A program made the translations under genes and the position numbers. Of a stretch of 64,000 nucleotides of DNA, positions 42,157-49,715 are shown in pieces (within the stretch, counting starts at the first letter, position 1; every line of letters starts with the position of its first letter). The notes under the pieces were generated by a model. The model was not told the DNA's origin. It ran no database searches and saw nothing but the letters and a program-made list of their open reading frames with translations. Location of the stretch: positions 6,262,001 through 6,326,000 of the forward strand of contig NZ_JADBEB010000001.1 of NCBI RefSeq assembly GCF_014874095.1, in the 5' to 3' direction. The DNA is from Plantactinospora soyae (lineage in GTDB: Bacteria; Actinomycetota; Actinomycetes; Mycobacteriales; Micromonosporaceae).

Positions 42157-44070
42157 ATGAGCACCGGGACTGAGACTTTCGAGTTCCAGGCCGAGGCGCG
42201 TCAGCTTCTGCAGCTGATGGTTCATTCGATCTATTCGAACAAGGACATCTTCCTGCGGGAACTCATTTCGAACGCCTCCGACGCGCTGGACAAAGTGCGG
42301 CTGGCCGCCTTCGCCGACAAGGATCTGGCGGTCGACACCTCCGACCTGCACATCGACCTGGAGATCGACTCCGAGGCGCGTACGCTCACCGTCCGGGACA
42401 ACGGGGTCGGCATGTCCCGGGACGAGGTGATCATCCTCATCGGCACCATCGCCAAGTCCGGTACGGCGGAACTGATGCAGAAGATCAGGGAGTCGAAGGA
42501 CGCGGCCGGCTCGCAGGAACTGATCGGGCAGTTCGGCGTCGGCTTCTACTCCAGCTTCATGGTCGCCGACAAGGTCACCCTGCTGACCCGGCGTGCGGGT
42601 GAGGACACCGCGACCCGGTGGGAGTCCGACGGCGGGGCCACCTATGTGATCGAGACGGTGGACGACGCCCCGCAGGGCACCGCCGTCACCCTGCACCTCC
42701 GGCCGGAGGACAAGGACGACCAGCTGTTCGACTACACGGCCGGCTGGAAGGTCAGGGAGATCGTCAAGCGCTACTCCGACTTCATCGCCTGGCCGATCAG
42801 GATGGCCGTCGAGCGGACCGACAACGACGGCAACACGACGTCCGAGATCCAGACGCTCAACTCGATGAAGGCGCTCTGGGCGCGGTCGAAGGACGACGTC
42901 AAGGAAGACGAGTACAAGGAGTTCTACCGGCACCTGAGCCATGACTGGTCCGACCCGCTGGAGATCATCCATATGCGGGCCGAGGGGACGTTCGAATACG
43001 AGAGCCTGCTCTTCATTCCGTCCCGCGCCCCGTTCGACCTGTTCACGCGCTCGGCCAAGCGCGGCGTCCAGTTGTACGTCAAGCGGGTGTTCATCATGGA
43101 CGACTGCCAGGAACTCATGCCGGAGTACCTGCGCTTCGTCAAGGGTGTGGTGGACGCCCAGGACCTGTCGCTCAACATCTCCCGGGAGATCCTCCAGCAG
43201 GACCGGCACATCCAGCTGATGCGCCGCCGCCTGGTCAAGAAGGTGTTGTCGACGGTCAAGGGCATCATGGCCAGTGACGCCGAGCGTTATCAGACGTTCT
43301 GGTCCGAGTTCGGTCGTGCGGTCAAGGAAGGGCTGCTCGACGACCACGACAACCAGAAGACGATCCTCGACATCAGCTCCTTCGCCTCGACCCGCGACCA
43401 GGACGAGTTGACCACCCTCGCGCAGTACGTCGAGCGGATGAAGGACGGCCAGACCGAGATCTACTACTCGACCGGCGAATCGCGCTCGACGATCGAGAAC
43501 TCGCCGCACCTGGAGGCGTTCCGGGCCAAGGGCTACGAGGTGCTGCTGCTCACCGACCCGGTCGACGAGATGTGGGTCCAGTCGGTCCAGGACTACGACG
43601 GCAAGCGGTTCCAGTCGATCGCGAAGGGCCAGGTCGACCTCGACACCGAGGAGGAGAAGGCCAACGCCGGTCCGGAGCGCGAGCAGCAGGAGAAGGACTT
43701 CGCCGAGCTGCTCTCCTGGATGACGGACCAACTCGGCGAGAACGTCAAGGAGGTACGGCTCTCGTCCCGGCTGACCACCTCGCCGGCCTGCATCGTCGGC
43801 GATGCCCAGGACATGACTCCGACCCTGGAGAAGATGTACCGGGCGATGGGGCAGGAGATGCCGACCGTCAAGCGGATCCTGGAGCTGAACCCCACACATC
43901 CGCTGGTGACCGGGCTGCGGGAGGCACACGGGCAGCGCAAGGAGGACGCCTCGGTGGCCGAGACCGCGGAGCTGCTCTACGGGATGGCGCTGCTGGCCGA
44001 GGGCGGCGAACTGAGCGATCCGGCCCGGTTCACCCGGCTGCTCGCCGACCGGCTGGCCCGTACCCTCTGA
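42157..44070 (+). CDS. htpG: Molecular chaperone HtpG (Hsp90)
   Basis: 637 residues, full length. N-terminal GHKL ATPase domain: FQAEARQLLQLMVHSIYSN, the Mg-binding Asn in LISNASDALDK, DNGVGMSRDE, GTIAKSGT and the lid/G-box GQFGVGFYSSFMVAD; the middle domain carries the catalytic Arg in NISREILQQDR; the C-terminal dimer domain ends without MEEVD, as in bacteria. ATG 42157 follows GGAGGAG. Helps maturation of client proteins under stress. A hairpin follows at 44086, and a lipid-kinase-like gene begins 101 bases downstream. Confidence 0.97.
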   Translation: MSTGTETFEFQAEARQLLQLMVHSIYSNKDIFLRELISNASDALDKVRLAAFADKDLAVDTSDLHIDLEIDSEARTLTVRDNGVGMSRDEVIILIGTIAKSGTAELMQKIRESKDAAGSQELIGQFGVGFYSSFMVADKVTLLTRRAGEDTATRWESDGGATYVIETVDDAPQGTAVTLHLRPEDKDDQLFDYTAGWKVREIVKRYSDFIAWPIRMAVERTDNDGNTTSEIQTLNSMKALWARSKDDVKEDEYKEFYRHLSHDWSDPLEIIHMRAEGTFEYESLLFIPSRAPFDLFTRSAKRGVQLYVKRVFIMDDCQELMPEYLRFVKGVVDAQDLSLNISREILQQDRHIQLMRRRLVKKVLSTVKGIMASDAERYQTFWSEFGRAVKEGLLDDHDNQKTILDISSFASTRDQDELTTLAQYVERMKDGQTEIYYSTGESRSTIENSPHLEAFRAKGYEVLLLTDPVDEMWVQSVQDYDGKRFQSIAKGQVDLDTEEEKANAGPEREQQEKDFAELLSWMTDQLGENVKEVRLSSRLTTSPACIVGDAQDMTPTLEKMYRAMGQEMPTVKRILELNPTHPLVTGLREAHGQRKEDASVAETAELLYGMALLAEGGELSDPARFTRLLADRLARTL

Positions 44071-44085
44071 TCTTCGCCGACGGGT

Positions 44086-44106
44086 CGGCCCCGCACACCG
44101 GGGCCG
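44086..44106 (+). terminator. Hairpin terminator after htpG
   Basis: CGGCCCCG-CACAC-CGGGGCCG, a perfect 8-base stem, 15 bases after the htpG stop. Confidence 0.6.
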
Positions 44107-44171
44107 GTCCGTCGCGGCGGTCGGCCCGGTCCCGGCGTGGAAGGCCCGACCGCTGGGTATAGATCCCAGCC

Positions 44172-45125
44172 ATGAGCACCCTGCTGACCGACTCCTCCGC
44201 CACCGCTGCGACCCCGGGACCCGAACCGACACCCGTGCCGGTCGGCCGGGTCGCGGTCGTCGCCCATCGCAAGAAGGTCCTCGGCGGGGGCCTGGACGAG
44301 CTGCGTTCCCGGTTGCGCGGCGCCGGGGTCGAGGATCTGCTCTGGTACGAGGTGCCGAAGAGTCGCAAGGCGCCGAAGAAGGTCCGTAAGGCGCTCAAGG
44401 AGGGCGCCGAGCTGATCTTCGTGTGGGGCGGGGACGGGATGGTGCAGCGCTGCGCCGACGCGCTGGCCGGCTCGGATACCACCCTGGCGATCCTGCCCGC
44501 CGGTACGGCGAACCTGCTCGCCACTAACCTGGGCATTCCGGCCGATCTGCCCGAAGCACTCCAGATCGGGCTGACCGGGCCGCGTCGGGCGATCGACCTC
44601 GGCCGGCTGAACGGCGAGCACTTCGCGGTGATGGCCGGCGCCGGCTTCGACGGCGAAATGATCCGGGACGCGGACCGTGAACTCAAGGACAAGCTCGGCC
44701 GGCTGGCGTACGTCTGGACCGGGCTGCGGCACGTCCGGAGCGAGACCACGCGGCTGCGGATAACGGTGGACGGAGACGAGTGGTTCGACGGCGAGGCGAG
44801 CTGCGTGCTGTTCGGCAACGTCGGCACGGTCACCGGTGGGATTCCCGCGTTCGACGACGCCCGTCCCGACGACGGCTGCCTGGAGGTGGGTGTGGCGACC
44901 GCCAGCGGGGTGCTGGAGTGGGCCCGCACGCTCGGCCAGATGGCCGTGGGCCGGTCCGACGAGTCGCCGTTCGTCCGGATCACCCGGGGGCGCAAGATCG
45001 ACGTCAGGTTCGCCGAACCGATGACGTACGAGCTGGACGGGGGAGCGCGGGACCGGGTGAAGCGGCTGAAGGCCCGGGTCGTACCGGCGGGGTTGACCCT
45101 CTGCGTACCCGAGCGGCGTCCCTGA
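44172..45125 (+). CDS. Diacylglycerol kinase-like lipid kinase
   Basis: 317 residues. DAGK catalytic fold: VAVVAHRKKVLGGGLDEL, nucleotide loop FVWGGDGMVQRC (about residues 83-94), LPAGTANLLATNLGIP, and MAGAGFDGEMI, followed by the C-terminal beta domain with NVGTVTGGIPAFDDARPDDG. This matches DgkB/YegS and ceramide-kinase-like bacterial enzymes that phosphorylate diacylglycerol or related lipids for phospholipid recycling. The GGDGM in place of GGDGT is tolerated in the family. Single gene, convergent with the unknown gene at 45141. Confidence 0.9.
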   Translation: MSTLLTDSSATAATPGPEPTPVPVGRVAVVAHRKKVLGGGLDELRSRLRGAGVEDLLWYEVPKSRKAPKKVRKALKEGAELIFVWGGDGMVQRCADALAGSDTTLAILPAGTANLLATNLGIPADLPEALQIGLTGPRRAIDLGRLNGEHFAVMAGAGFDGEMIRDADRELKDKLGRLAYVWTGLRHVRSETTRLRITVDGDEWFDGEASCVLFGNVGTVTGGIPAFDDARPDDGCLEVGVATASGVLEWARTLGQMAVGRSDESPFVRITRGRKIDVRFAEPMTYELDGGARDRVKRLKARVVPAGLTLCVPERRP

Positions 45126-45140
45126 TCCGCCGCCCGCCGG

Positions 45141-45854
45141 CTACAGCCGTCTGACCTCGGCGCTCGCCGCCAGCATCTTGGCGCTCGTCTGGAGGCAGAG
45201 GCCGTACGCGCAGAAGAACGAGTCCTCCAGGCCCGCGTTCAACCGACCCGTGTCCCGGGTACGGGTCATCGCGACGAAGTCGTCGATGTCGGCCCACACG
45301 AGTGGGTTGTACGACGCGGTCAACGCCGGGACGTGGTCGTCGCCCTTTCTCAGCCGTACCAGGGCGTTGAACATGGTCAGGCTCTCGGTGACCGCGCTTC
45401 CGTCGGTCTGCTCGCCGATCACGCTGATGCCCTGGAAAGCGGTGAGTGCCTCCACGTCGAAGTGGACCTCACCGCGCTCCTGGGCGTCGGAAAGGCCCAA
45501 CTTGCGGCTGAAGATGTTCGCCACCTCATCCCGAAGATCGTGTCGTCCGGGGGTGGACGAGCTTCGGTAGGTCCGGAGGTGCCACAGCCAGCTTCTCGCG
45601 ATCGCCGGTTGTACCCGCCGCGTCGGCACGCTCGCCACGTTCTGGTGTGTCCGGTTGGCCTTCGGGTCCCGAACCCCGACCAGGATCTCGGGGCGACTCT
45701 TCGACTCACGCAGCACGGTCAGCGCGAGAACCGGCGGATAGCTGCCGAGGGGCCGGTGGAGCCCGGGCAGGAGCTTGCTTCCGCCCCAGGTCTGCGCACC
45801 GGGCCGGGTGGCGGCGAACCTGAGCCGGGAACGGATGCCTTCGCCGACCATCAT
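45141..45854 (-). CDS. Unknown protein coupled to the XRE regulator
   Basis: 237 residues, no signal peptide or membrane segment. I do not recognise a family. The N-terminal half (PVLALTVLRESKSRPEILVG, then THQNVASVPTRRV) has strand-turn-strand character that faintly recalls Nudix proteins, but no Nudix box (GX5EX7REUXEEXGU) is present. Conserved-looking parts include FQGISVIGEQTDGS and ASYNPLVWADIDDF. Its ATG overlaps the stop of the XRE gene (ATGA at 45851-45854), so the two are made together, suggesting a functional partnership. Confidence 0.75.
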   Translation of the reverse strand: MMVGEGIRSRLRFAATRPGAQTWGGSKLLPGLHRPLGSYPPVLALTVLRESKSRPEILVGVRDPKANRTHQNVASVPTRRVQPAIARSWLWHLRTYRSSSTPGRHDLRDEVANIFSRKLGLSDAQERGEVHFDVEALTAFQGISVIGEQTDGSAVTESLTMFNALVRLRKGDDHVPALTASYNPLVWADIDDFVAMTRTRDTGRLNAGLEDSFFCAYGLCLQTSAKMLAASAEVRRL

Positions 45855-47341
45855 CGCCCCGCCACTCCCAGACTCTCCATCAGTGGGAGGAGGAAGCCAC
45901 CGTCCCGGGCCATCACGAGGAAGCTGTTCAGGCGTGAACTCTCGGCGATGTCGTCGATGCCGATGACCTCGCTGTCGGCGGTCGCGGAGAGGACGTCCAA
46001 CTCCGGCTCCGCGCCAGTGGGATCGAGTTCGAGGGCGAAGACGTGCGGAGCCACGGCCGCGCGGGGCCGTCCACCCGCCGCCGGTTTATGGATCAATCGC
46101 AGGTCGGTGGGGAGTTGTATCGGCCGCAGGCGCTCCGGCGCCACGTCCAGGCCGAACATCGCGAACTCGCGGGCAGCCGCGATCTGAAAGGCGAGGTCGG
46201 GTATCACGCCATCCTTGCCCCTCAGATAGTCGTTGATGTCGAGGGTCGCCGCCAGGGCGCCACGCGTCGAGCGAGCCACCTCCGGGTCGGTGCCCGCCTC
46301 GATCGACCGGGCGGCCCGGATGTCGGCATCGTCGACGTTGTTACTGAACAACGACAGGCGGCCCCGGTCGTGTCTGGCACTCGGCCGCTTGTACATGATC
46401 ACCCTCGGCGCCACGCCGTAGTGCTTGCGCGGGCAGAGCGCGACGGCCAGGACGAGCGCCACGGCGAATCCTTCGTCCTCCGCGACGTCCTCCTCCTGGT
46501 CCGTACCCACCGCGAAGTAGCGGGTGAATCGCGGCTTGGTCGTGGCCTCGTCGACCCGGCACAGTGCCTCGTTGGTGCGCAGGGGCTCACGACCGGCCAG
46601 TAGGTGTGCGACATGAGCCTCAAGTCGTCCGTTGGTGTAGGTGTCGACGGTCGACATGACCGGCAACTTGCCGCCCTGCACCTTGGTCGCGATCGGCAGC
46701 GGCGGCCAGTACGCGCACTGGGTACCGGTCCTCGTACTGGCGATCACACAGGAGGTGAGGACATCGTCCGACTCGAACACCCGCAAGCTGCCGAACGGGC
46801 GGTACTCCGAGCCCTGCAGGTCTGCCAGGTGCTTGATCTGGTATTCGATGTGCCCGTACAACGGTTGGCCGCCGAAGAGCTGGCGTTCCCGTTCCACACT
46901 CGGAAAGATGATGTTGACCTCGCGGGCGTCCAACCGGGGCGAGTCGCTGCTGCTGTCGTAGATCGTTCCGAAGACGTCCAGGTCGTCCGCGACGACGATC
47001 GTGACCGACTCCAGGGCTGGCGTTTCGCGCAGCAGCCTTCGGACCACCGGGTCTCGCTGGTTGTCCGCCGTGGTTCCGGCGGTGTCACCGAGCCGGCGGA
47101 CCAACGCCGCCAGTTCGGTCGTCCCCAGCACCTGGTCGAGCTGTTCGGCCTGGTCGAGCGTGAGGTCCTGCTCGCCCTTCTCGATCCGGATGATCAGGAA
47201 GCGGTTCTTGCCGATGGCGCTGCCCAGATCGGCCTGGCTGATCTTCCGCTGCTGCCGGGCTTCCCTGATCAGTTCCCGGATCTGTAACCGGAGTTCGTTG
47301 GCGCGGCCATCCCTGGGGGACGGAACGTCCGCCGTTAGCAT
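45851..47341 (-). CDS. XRE-family HTH protein with large unknown C-terminal domain
   Basis: About 496 residues. A lambda-repressor-like HTH lies at residues about 15-75 (IRELIREARQQRKISQADL, GKNRFLIIRIEKGEQ). The remaining 400 residues contain an alpha/beta region (VTIVVADDLDVFGTIYDSS, EVNIIFPSVERERQLFGG, PLYGHIEYQIKHLADLQGS) and a second domain (FTRYFAVGTDQEEDVAEDE). These resemble the ligand or enzyme-like C-terminal halves of several actinobacterial XRE proteins, but I cannot name the fold. ATG 47341 was chosen over an open extension to 47464, with GAGG upstream. A palindrome at 47392-47407 lies 51 bases before the start and may be its operator. Co-translated with 45141. Confidence 0.8.
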   Translation of the reverse strand: MLTADVPSPRDGRANELRLQIRELIREARQQRKISQADLGSAIGKNRFLIIRIEKGEQDLTLDQAEQLDQVLGTTELAALVRRLGDTAGTTADNQRDPVVRRLLRETPALESVTIVVADDLDVFGTIYDSSSDSPRLDAREVNIIFPSVERERQLFGGQPLYGHIEYQIKHLADLQGSEYRPFGSLRVFESDDVLTSCVIASTRTGTQCAYWPPLPIATKVQGGKLPVMSTVDTYTNGRLEAHVAHLLAGREPLRTNEALCRVDEATTKPRFTRYFAVGTDQEEDVAEDEGFAVALVLAVALCPRKHYGVAPRVIMYKRPSARHDRGRLSLFSNNVDDADIRAARSIEAGTDPEVARSTRGALAATLDINDYLRGKDGVIPDLAFQIAAAREFAMFGLDVAPERLRPIQLPTDLRLIHKPAAGGRPRAAVAPHVFALELDPTGAEPELDVLSATADSEVIGIDDIAESSRLNSFLVMARDGGFLLPLMESLGVAGR

Positions 47342-47702
47342 CTCGGACACCTCGACCACCTCGGCTGACGCGGCTGGTATGTGCGGCAGGGTGTGCACGC
47401 GTACACATGCTAGCCCAGATGTTCTCGGTGGACGGTCCACTTGACGACGACTTACGGACGGCATAACGGGAGCTGGCGACGGTAGCGCAGGTCATGGACG
47501 GCAGCTGCGGGATCTTGTGATTCGAGATCGACAACGCGCGGCAGGATCGGTGACGACGTGAGTGATTTTCCGTGACTGTTGACCGCATGTGCAACGCCGC
47601 GCACACTTGACATGAACGTGCACACCTCTTCGCACAGTTGGAGATGGCCCCGTTACCGAACGGGGTGACCTCCTTCCCGCGCAGTGCCTGTGACTCAGGG
47701 CG
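47342..47702. other. 361-base divergent control region
   Basis: No gene. Holds the TGTGCACGCGTACACA palindrome, two more TGTGCA-like sites (about 47588 and 47617), a TTGACA at 47607-47612, and a hairpin CCCCGTT-ACCG-AACGGGG at 47648-47665 about 40 bases before the small membrane gene. It drives the XRE unit to the left and probably the membrane protein gene to the right. Confidence 0.55.
47392..47407. promoter_or_regulatory. Palindrome TGTGCACGCGTACACA upstream of the XRE gene
   Basis: A 16-base palindrome with one mismatched pair (TGTG-C-ACGCGT-A-CACA), 51 bases before the XRE start. Related TGTGCA or GTGCACAC words recur at about 47588 and 47617, so several regulator sites may be present. 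Confidence 0.5.
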
Positions 47703-48011
47703 GTGATCGCACCGATGGTGACAGACTTCGTCGCCCACCTGCCGCAGGCGTTGTCCTGGCCCTTCCTGATCGCGCTCCTCATCATGATCGTTCCGCGGGT
47801 GCTCGACCGGATCCCTGGAATCATCCGGGCCTGCACACTCCGGCGACTCGGCAAGGCTGTCGACGAGAAGGCGGACTGGCAGCGGGAGGAGACCGTCGCG
47901 CGGGTGTTGAAGCTGATGAGCGAGTTTGACCGACAGCCGGTCTCGGGCGAGCCGGACGATGCCGGAGCCGATCAGAGCGGTACTGCCGACGGGACGCCAC
48001 CGAGCCCGTGA
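47703..48011 (+). CDS. Small single-helix membrane protein
   Basis: Up to 102 residues. One transmembrane helix near the N-terminus (LSWPFLIALLIMIVPRVLD), then a basic/amphipathic helix and an acidic Pro/Gly tail. No family recognised. GTG 47703 or ATG 47715 could be the start. Divergent from the XRE/unknown unit and overlapping nothing; the downstream VOC gene begins 29 bases after its stop. Confidence 0.6.
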   Translation: MIAPMVTDFVAHLPQALSWPFLIALLIMIVPRVLDRIPGIIRACTLRRLGKAVDEKADWQREETVARVLKLMSEFDRQPVSGEPDDAGADQSGTADGTPPSP

Positions 48012-48040
48012 CGTGCCCCCGGTCCCCTATGGTTGGCGGC

Positions 48041-48415
48041 ATGTTGCTGCGCCACGTGACCATTGACTGTGCCGATCCGTACGAGCTGGCGGGATTCTGG
48101 AGCAAGGTGACCGGTTGGCCGGTGTCCGATGTGGACAAGCCGGGTGACGACGAGGTGCTCGTCGAGGCACCCGCACCCGTGCCGGGCCTCCTGTTCATCC
48201 GGGTTCCGGAGGCCAAGACGGTGAAGAACCGGGTCCACTTCGACTGGGTGCCGACCGAGCTGACCCGGGACGAGGAGGTGGAGCGCATCGTCGCCCTCGG
48301 TGCCAAGCTGCACGAGGACCACCGCACCGCCGAGGGGCGTGGCTGGGTCACCCTGCTCGACCCGGAGGGCAACGAGTTCTGCGTCGAGCAGGGCAAGCCC
48401 ACGCCCGTCGGCTAG
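48041..48415 (+). CDS. VOC-superfamily (glyoxalase-like) protein
   Basis: 124 residues, one complete VOC module pair (LRHVTIDCADPYELAGFW, then RVHFDWVPTELTRDEEV, and WVTLLDPEGNEFCVEQG with the terminal metal-site Glu). Likely small-molecule binding protein, lyase or resistance protein of the glyoxalase_6 type; no substrate can be assigned. ATG 48041 was chosen. Confidence 0.85.
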   Translation: MLLRHVTIDCADPYELAGFWSKVTGWPVSDVDKPGDDEVLVEAPAPVPGLLFIRVPEAKTVKNRVHFDWVPTELTRDEEVERIVALGAKLHEDHRTAEGRGWVTLLDPEGNEFCVEQGKPTPVG

Positions 48416-48432
48416 TCGCCGCCGTCGGCGAC
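48415..48432. terminator. Small hairpin between convergent genes
   Basis: GTCGCC-GCCGTC-GGCGAC, a 6-base stem starting at the VOC stop codon, between it and the convergent APH-like gene. Confidence 0.35.
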
Positions 48433-48470
48433 GACCTCGTCGGCAGCTGTCCGTACGCCTCACGAGAAGG

Positions 48471-49493
48471 CTAGCCGGGCTCGGGTTCGGGCTCGGTGAG
48501 CCTCTCCAGCCAGGCGCCGACCGCGCTCGCGTGCTCGGGCGCGATCCGGGGCGGACCGCCGAGGGCAGCCTGCCACCCCGGGTCAGTCGCGCCCGCCAGC
48601 GCCCGCCGCCAGGAGAGGGCCCGGCCCACCTTCGCCACCCGCAGCGCGAGCCGAACCGACCGGAGCAGTCCGGCCCGGCCACACGGTCCGGTCCACGGCT
48701 CCAGGTAGGCGTCCCGGAGCCGGGCCAGCTCCGGTCCGGTCGGATCGAACCCGAACCGGTTGGCGGCGGCGTTCAGCGTCACCAGCAGGGTGCCGAACGG
48801 ATGGGCGAGACAGGCGTCGCCCCAGTCGAAGAACCGCAGTCTCTCGCCGCCGACGAAGACGTTGTCGTCGTGCAGGTCGTCGTGCTGGATCGACGGCGGC
48901 AGTCCGTCGGCGGCGAGTTCGGCACACCAACGGTCGTACTCGGGGATCAGCGCGACCAGCGCGGCCCGGACCGGCGCGGCCAGGATGACCGTCGGGTCGG
49001 CCAGCAGGTCGGCCAGGGCCGCCGGCATCCGGCCGGGCCGCAGGTCCGGTAGGCCGAGACCGACCAGCCGGTCACCGTGCGGGGCCACGAGGCGCTGCAA
49101 TTCGGCGTACCTGGAGAGCAGTTCCGCCCAGCGGTCCGGGTCGGGCCGGTCGGCCATCGCCGCCCGCAGCGTCGGCCCACCATCGGGGGAGAGCAGCCAG
49201 CCCCGGTCCGGGTCGACCGCCAACGGAGGTACGACGAAGTCCGGCGCCCAGCCCGCGAGCGCCTCGACCACGGCCGCCTCGAACCCGTTGCCCGGTACGT
49301 TCGCCTTGAACCACACCACGCCGGTGCTGGTCGGCACCTGGCGCAGAATCGACCAGGCCCGGACCCGGACGGTCCGCACCGGCCCGGTGCTCCTGCCGCC
49401 GAGCGCCGCCAGCCGTTCCGCCATCCACGAGTCGCTCTCGGCACGCCAGTCCGGGGCGAGGCTCTCGTCGGCCCGAGCATCAGTTGGCACCAC
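48471..49493 (-). CDS. APH-fold (aminoglycoside phosphotransferase-like) kinase
   Basis: 340 residues. Brenner motif PSIQHDDLHDDNVFV (about residue 203) carries the catalytic Asp and Asn; RFFDWGDACLAHPFG is the DFG-like metal site. N-terminal lobe strands (WSILRQVPTSTGVVWFKAN, with the ATP-binding Lys in WFKAN) are recognisable. Many such genes phosphorylate sugars, choline or antibiotics or are of unknown role; resistance is not shown. Convergent with the VOC gene. Confidence 0.85.
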   Translation of the reverse strand: MVPTDARADESLAPDWRAESDSWMAERLAALGGRSTGPVRTVRVRAWSILRQVPTSTGVVWFKANVPGNGFEAAVVEALAGWAPDFVVPPLAVDPDRGWLLSPDGGPTLRAAMADRPDPDRWAELLSRYAELQRLVAPHGDRLVGLGLPDLRPGRMPAALADLLADPTVILAAPVRAALVALIPEYDRWCAELAADGLPPSIQHDDLHDDNVFVGGERLRFFDWGDACLAHPFGTLLVTLNAAANRFGFDPTGPELARLRDAYLEPWTGPCGRAGLLRSVRLALRVAKVGRALSWRRALAGATDPGWQAALGGPPRIAPEHASAVGAWLERLTEPEPEPG

Positions 49494-49715
49494 GTCACGC
49501 TAGTGCCCCGCTCCGGCACCGCCCAGTGATTTCCCGTCGCCATCGCCCTCGGCGGCGCCCCGACCGACGACATTGGACGGTCCGGGCGAATATCCGGGAA
49601 ACCGTCGTAGCGATGATCTACTATCCCGGCGTCGGTCTGGCCGCGGGACGCGGACCGGCGCGGTCATCCACCGAAATCGGGGCGTCCCGCCTTCCACCAC
49701 CACTGAGGAACCGCC

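Noticed and set aside
42052-44232. 726-codon minus-strand open frame opposite htpG
   Set aside because: A GC-driven shadow of htpG; composition is Arg/Gly/Val/Leu-rich with no motif.
45141-47341. Classical toxin-antitoxin pair
   Set aside because: Both proteins are far larger than typical toxins and antitoxins and no toxin fold was recognised; the order alone is not enough.
48471-49493. Antibiotic resistance by the APH-like kinase
   Set aside because: Fold is clear but most APH-fold proteins in actinobacteria are not resistance enzymes; no supporting context.
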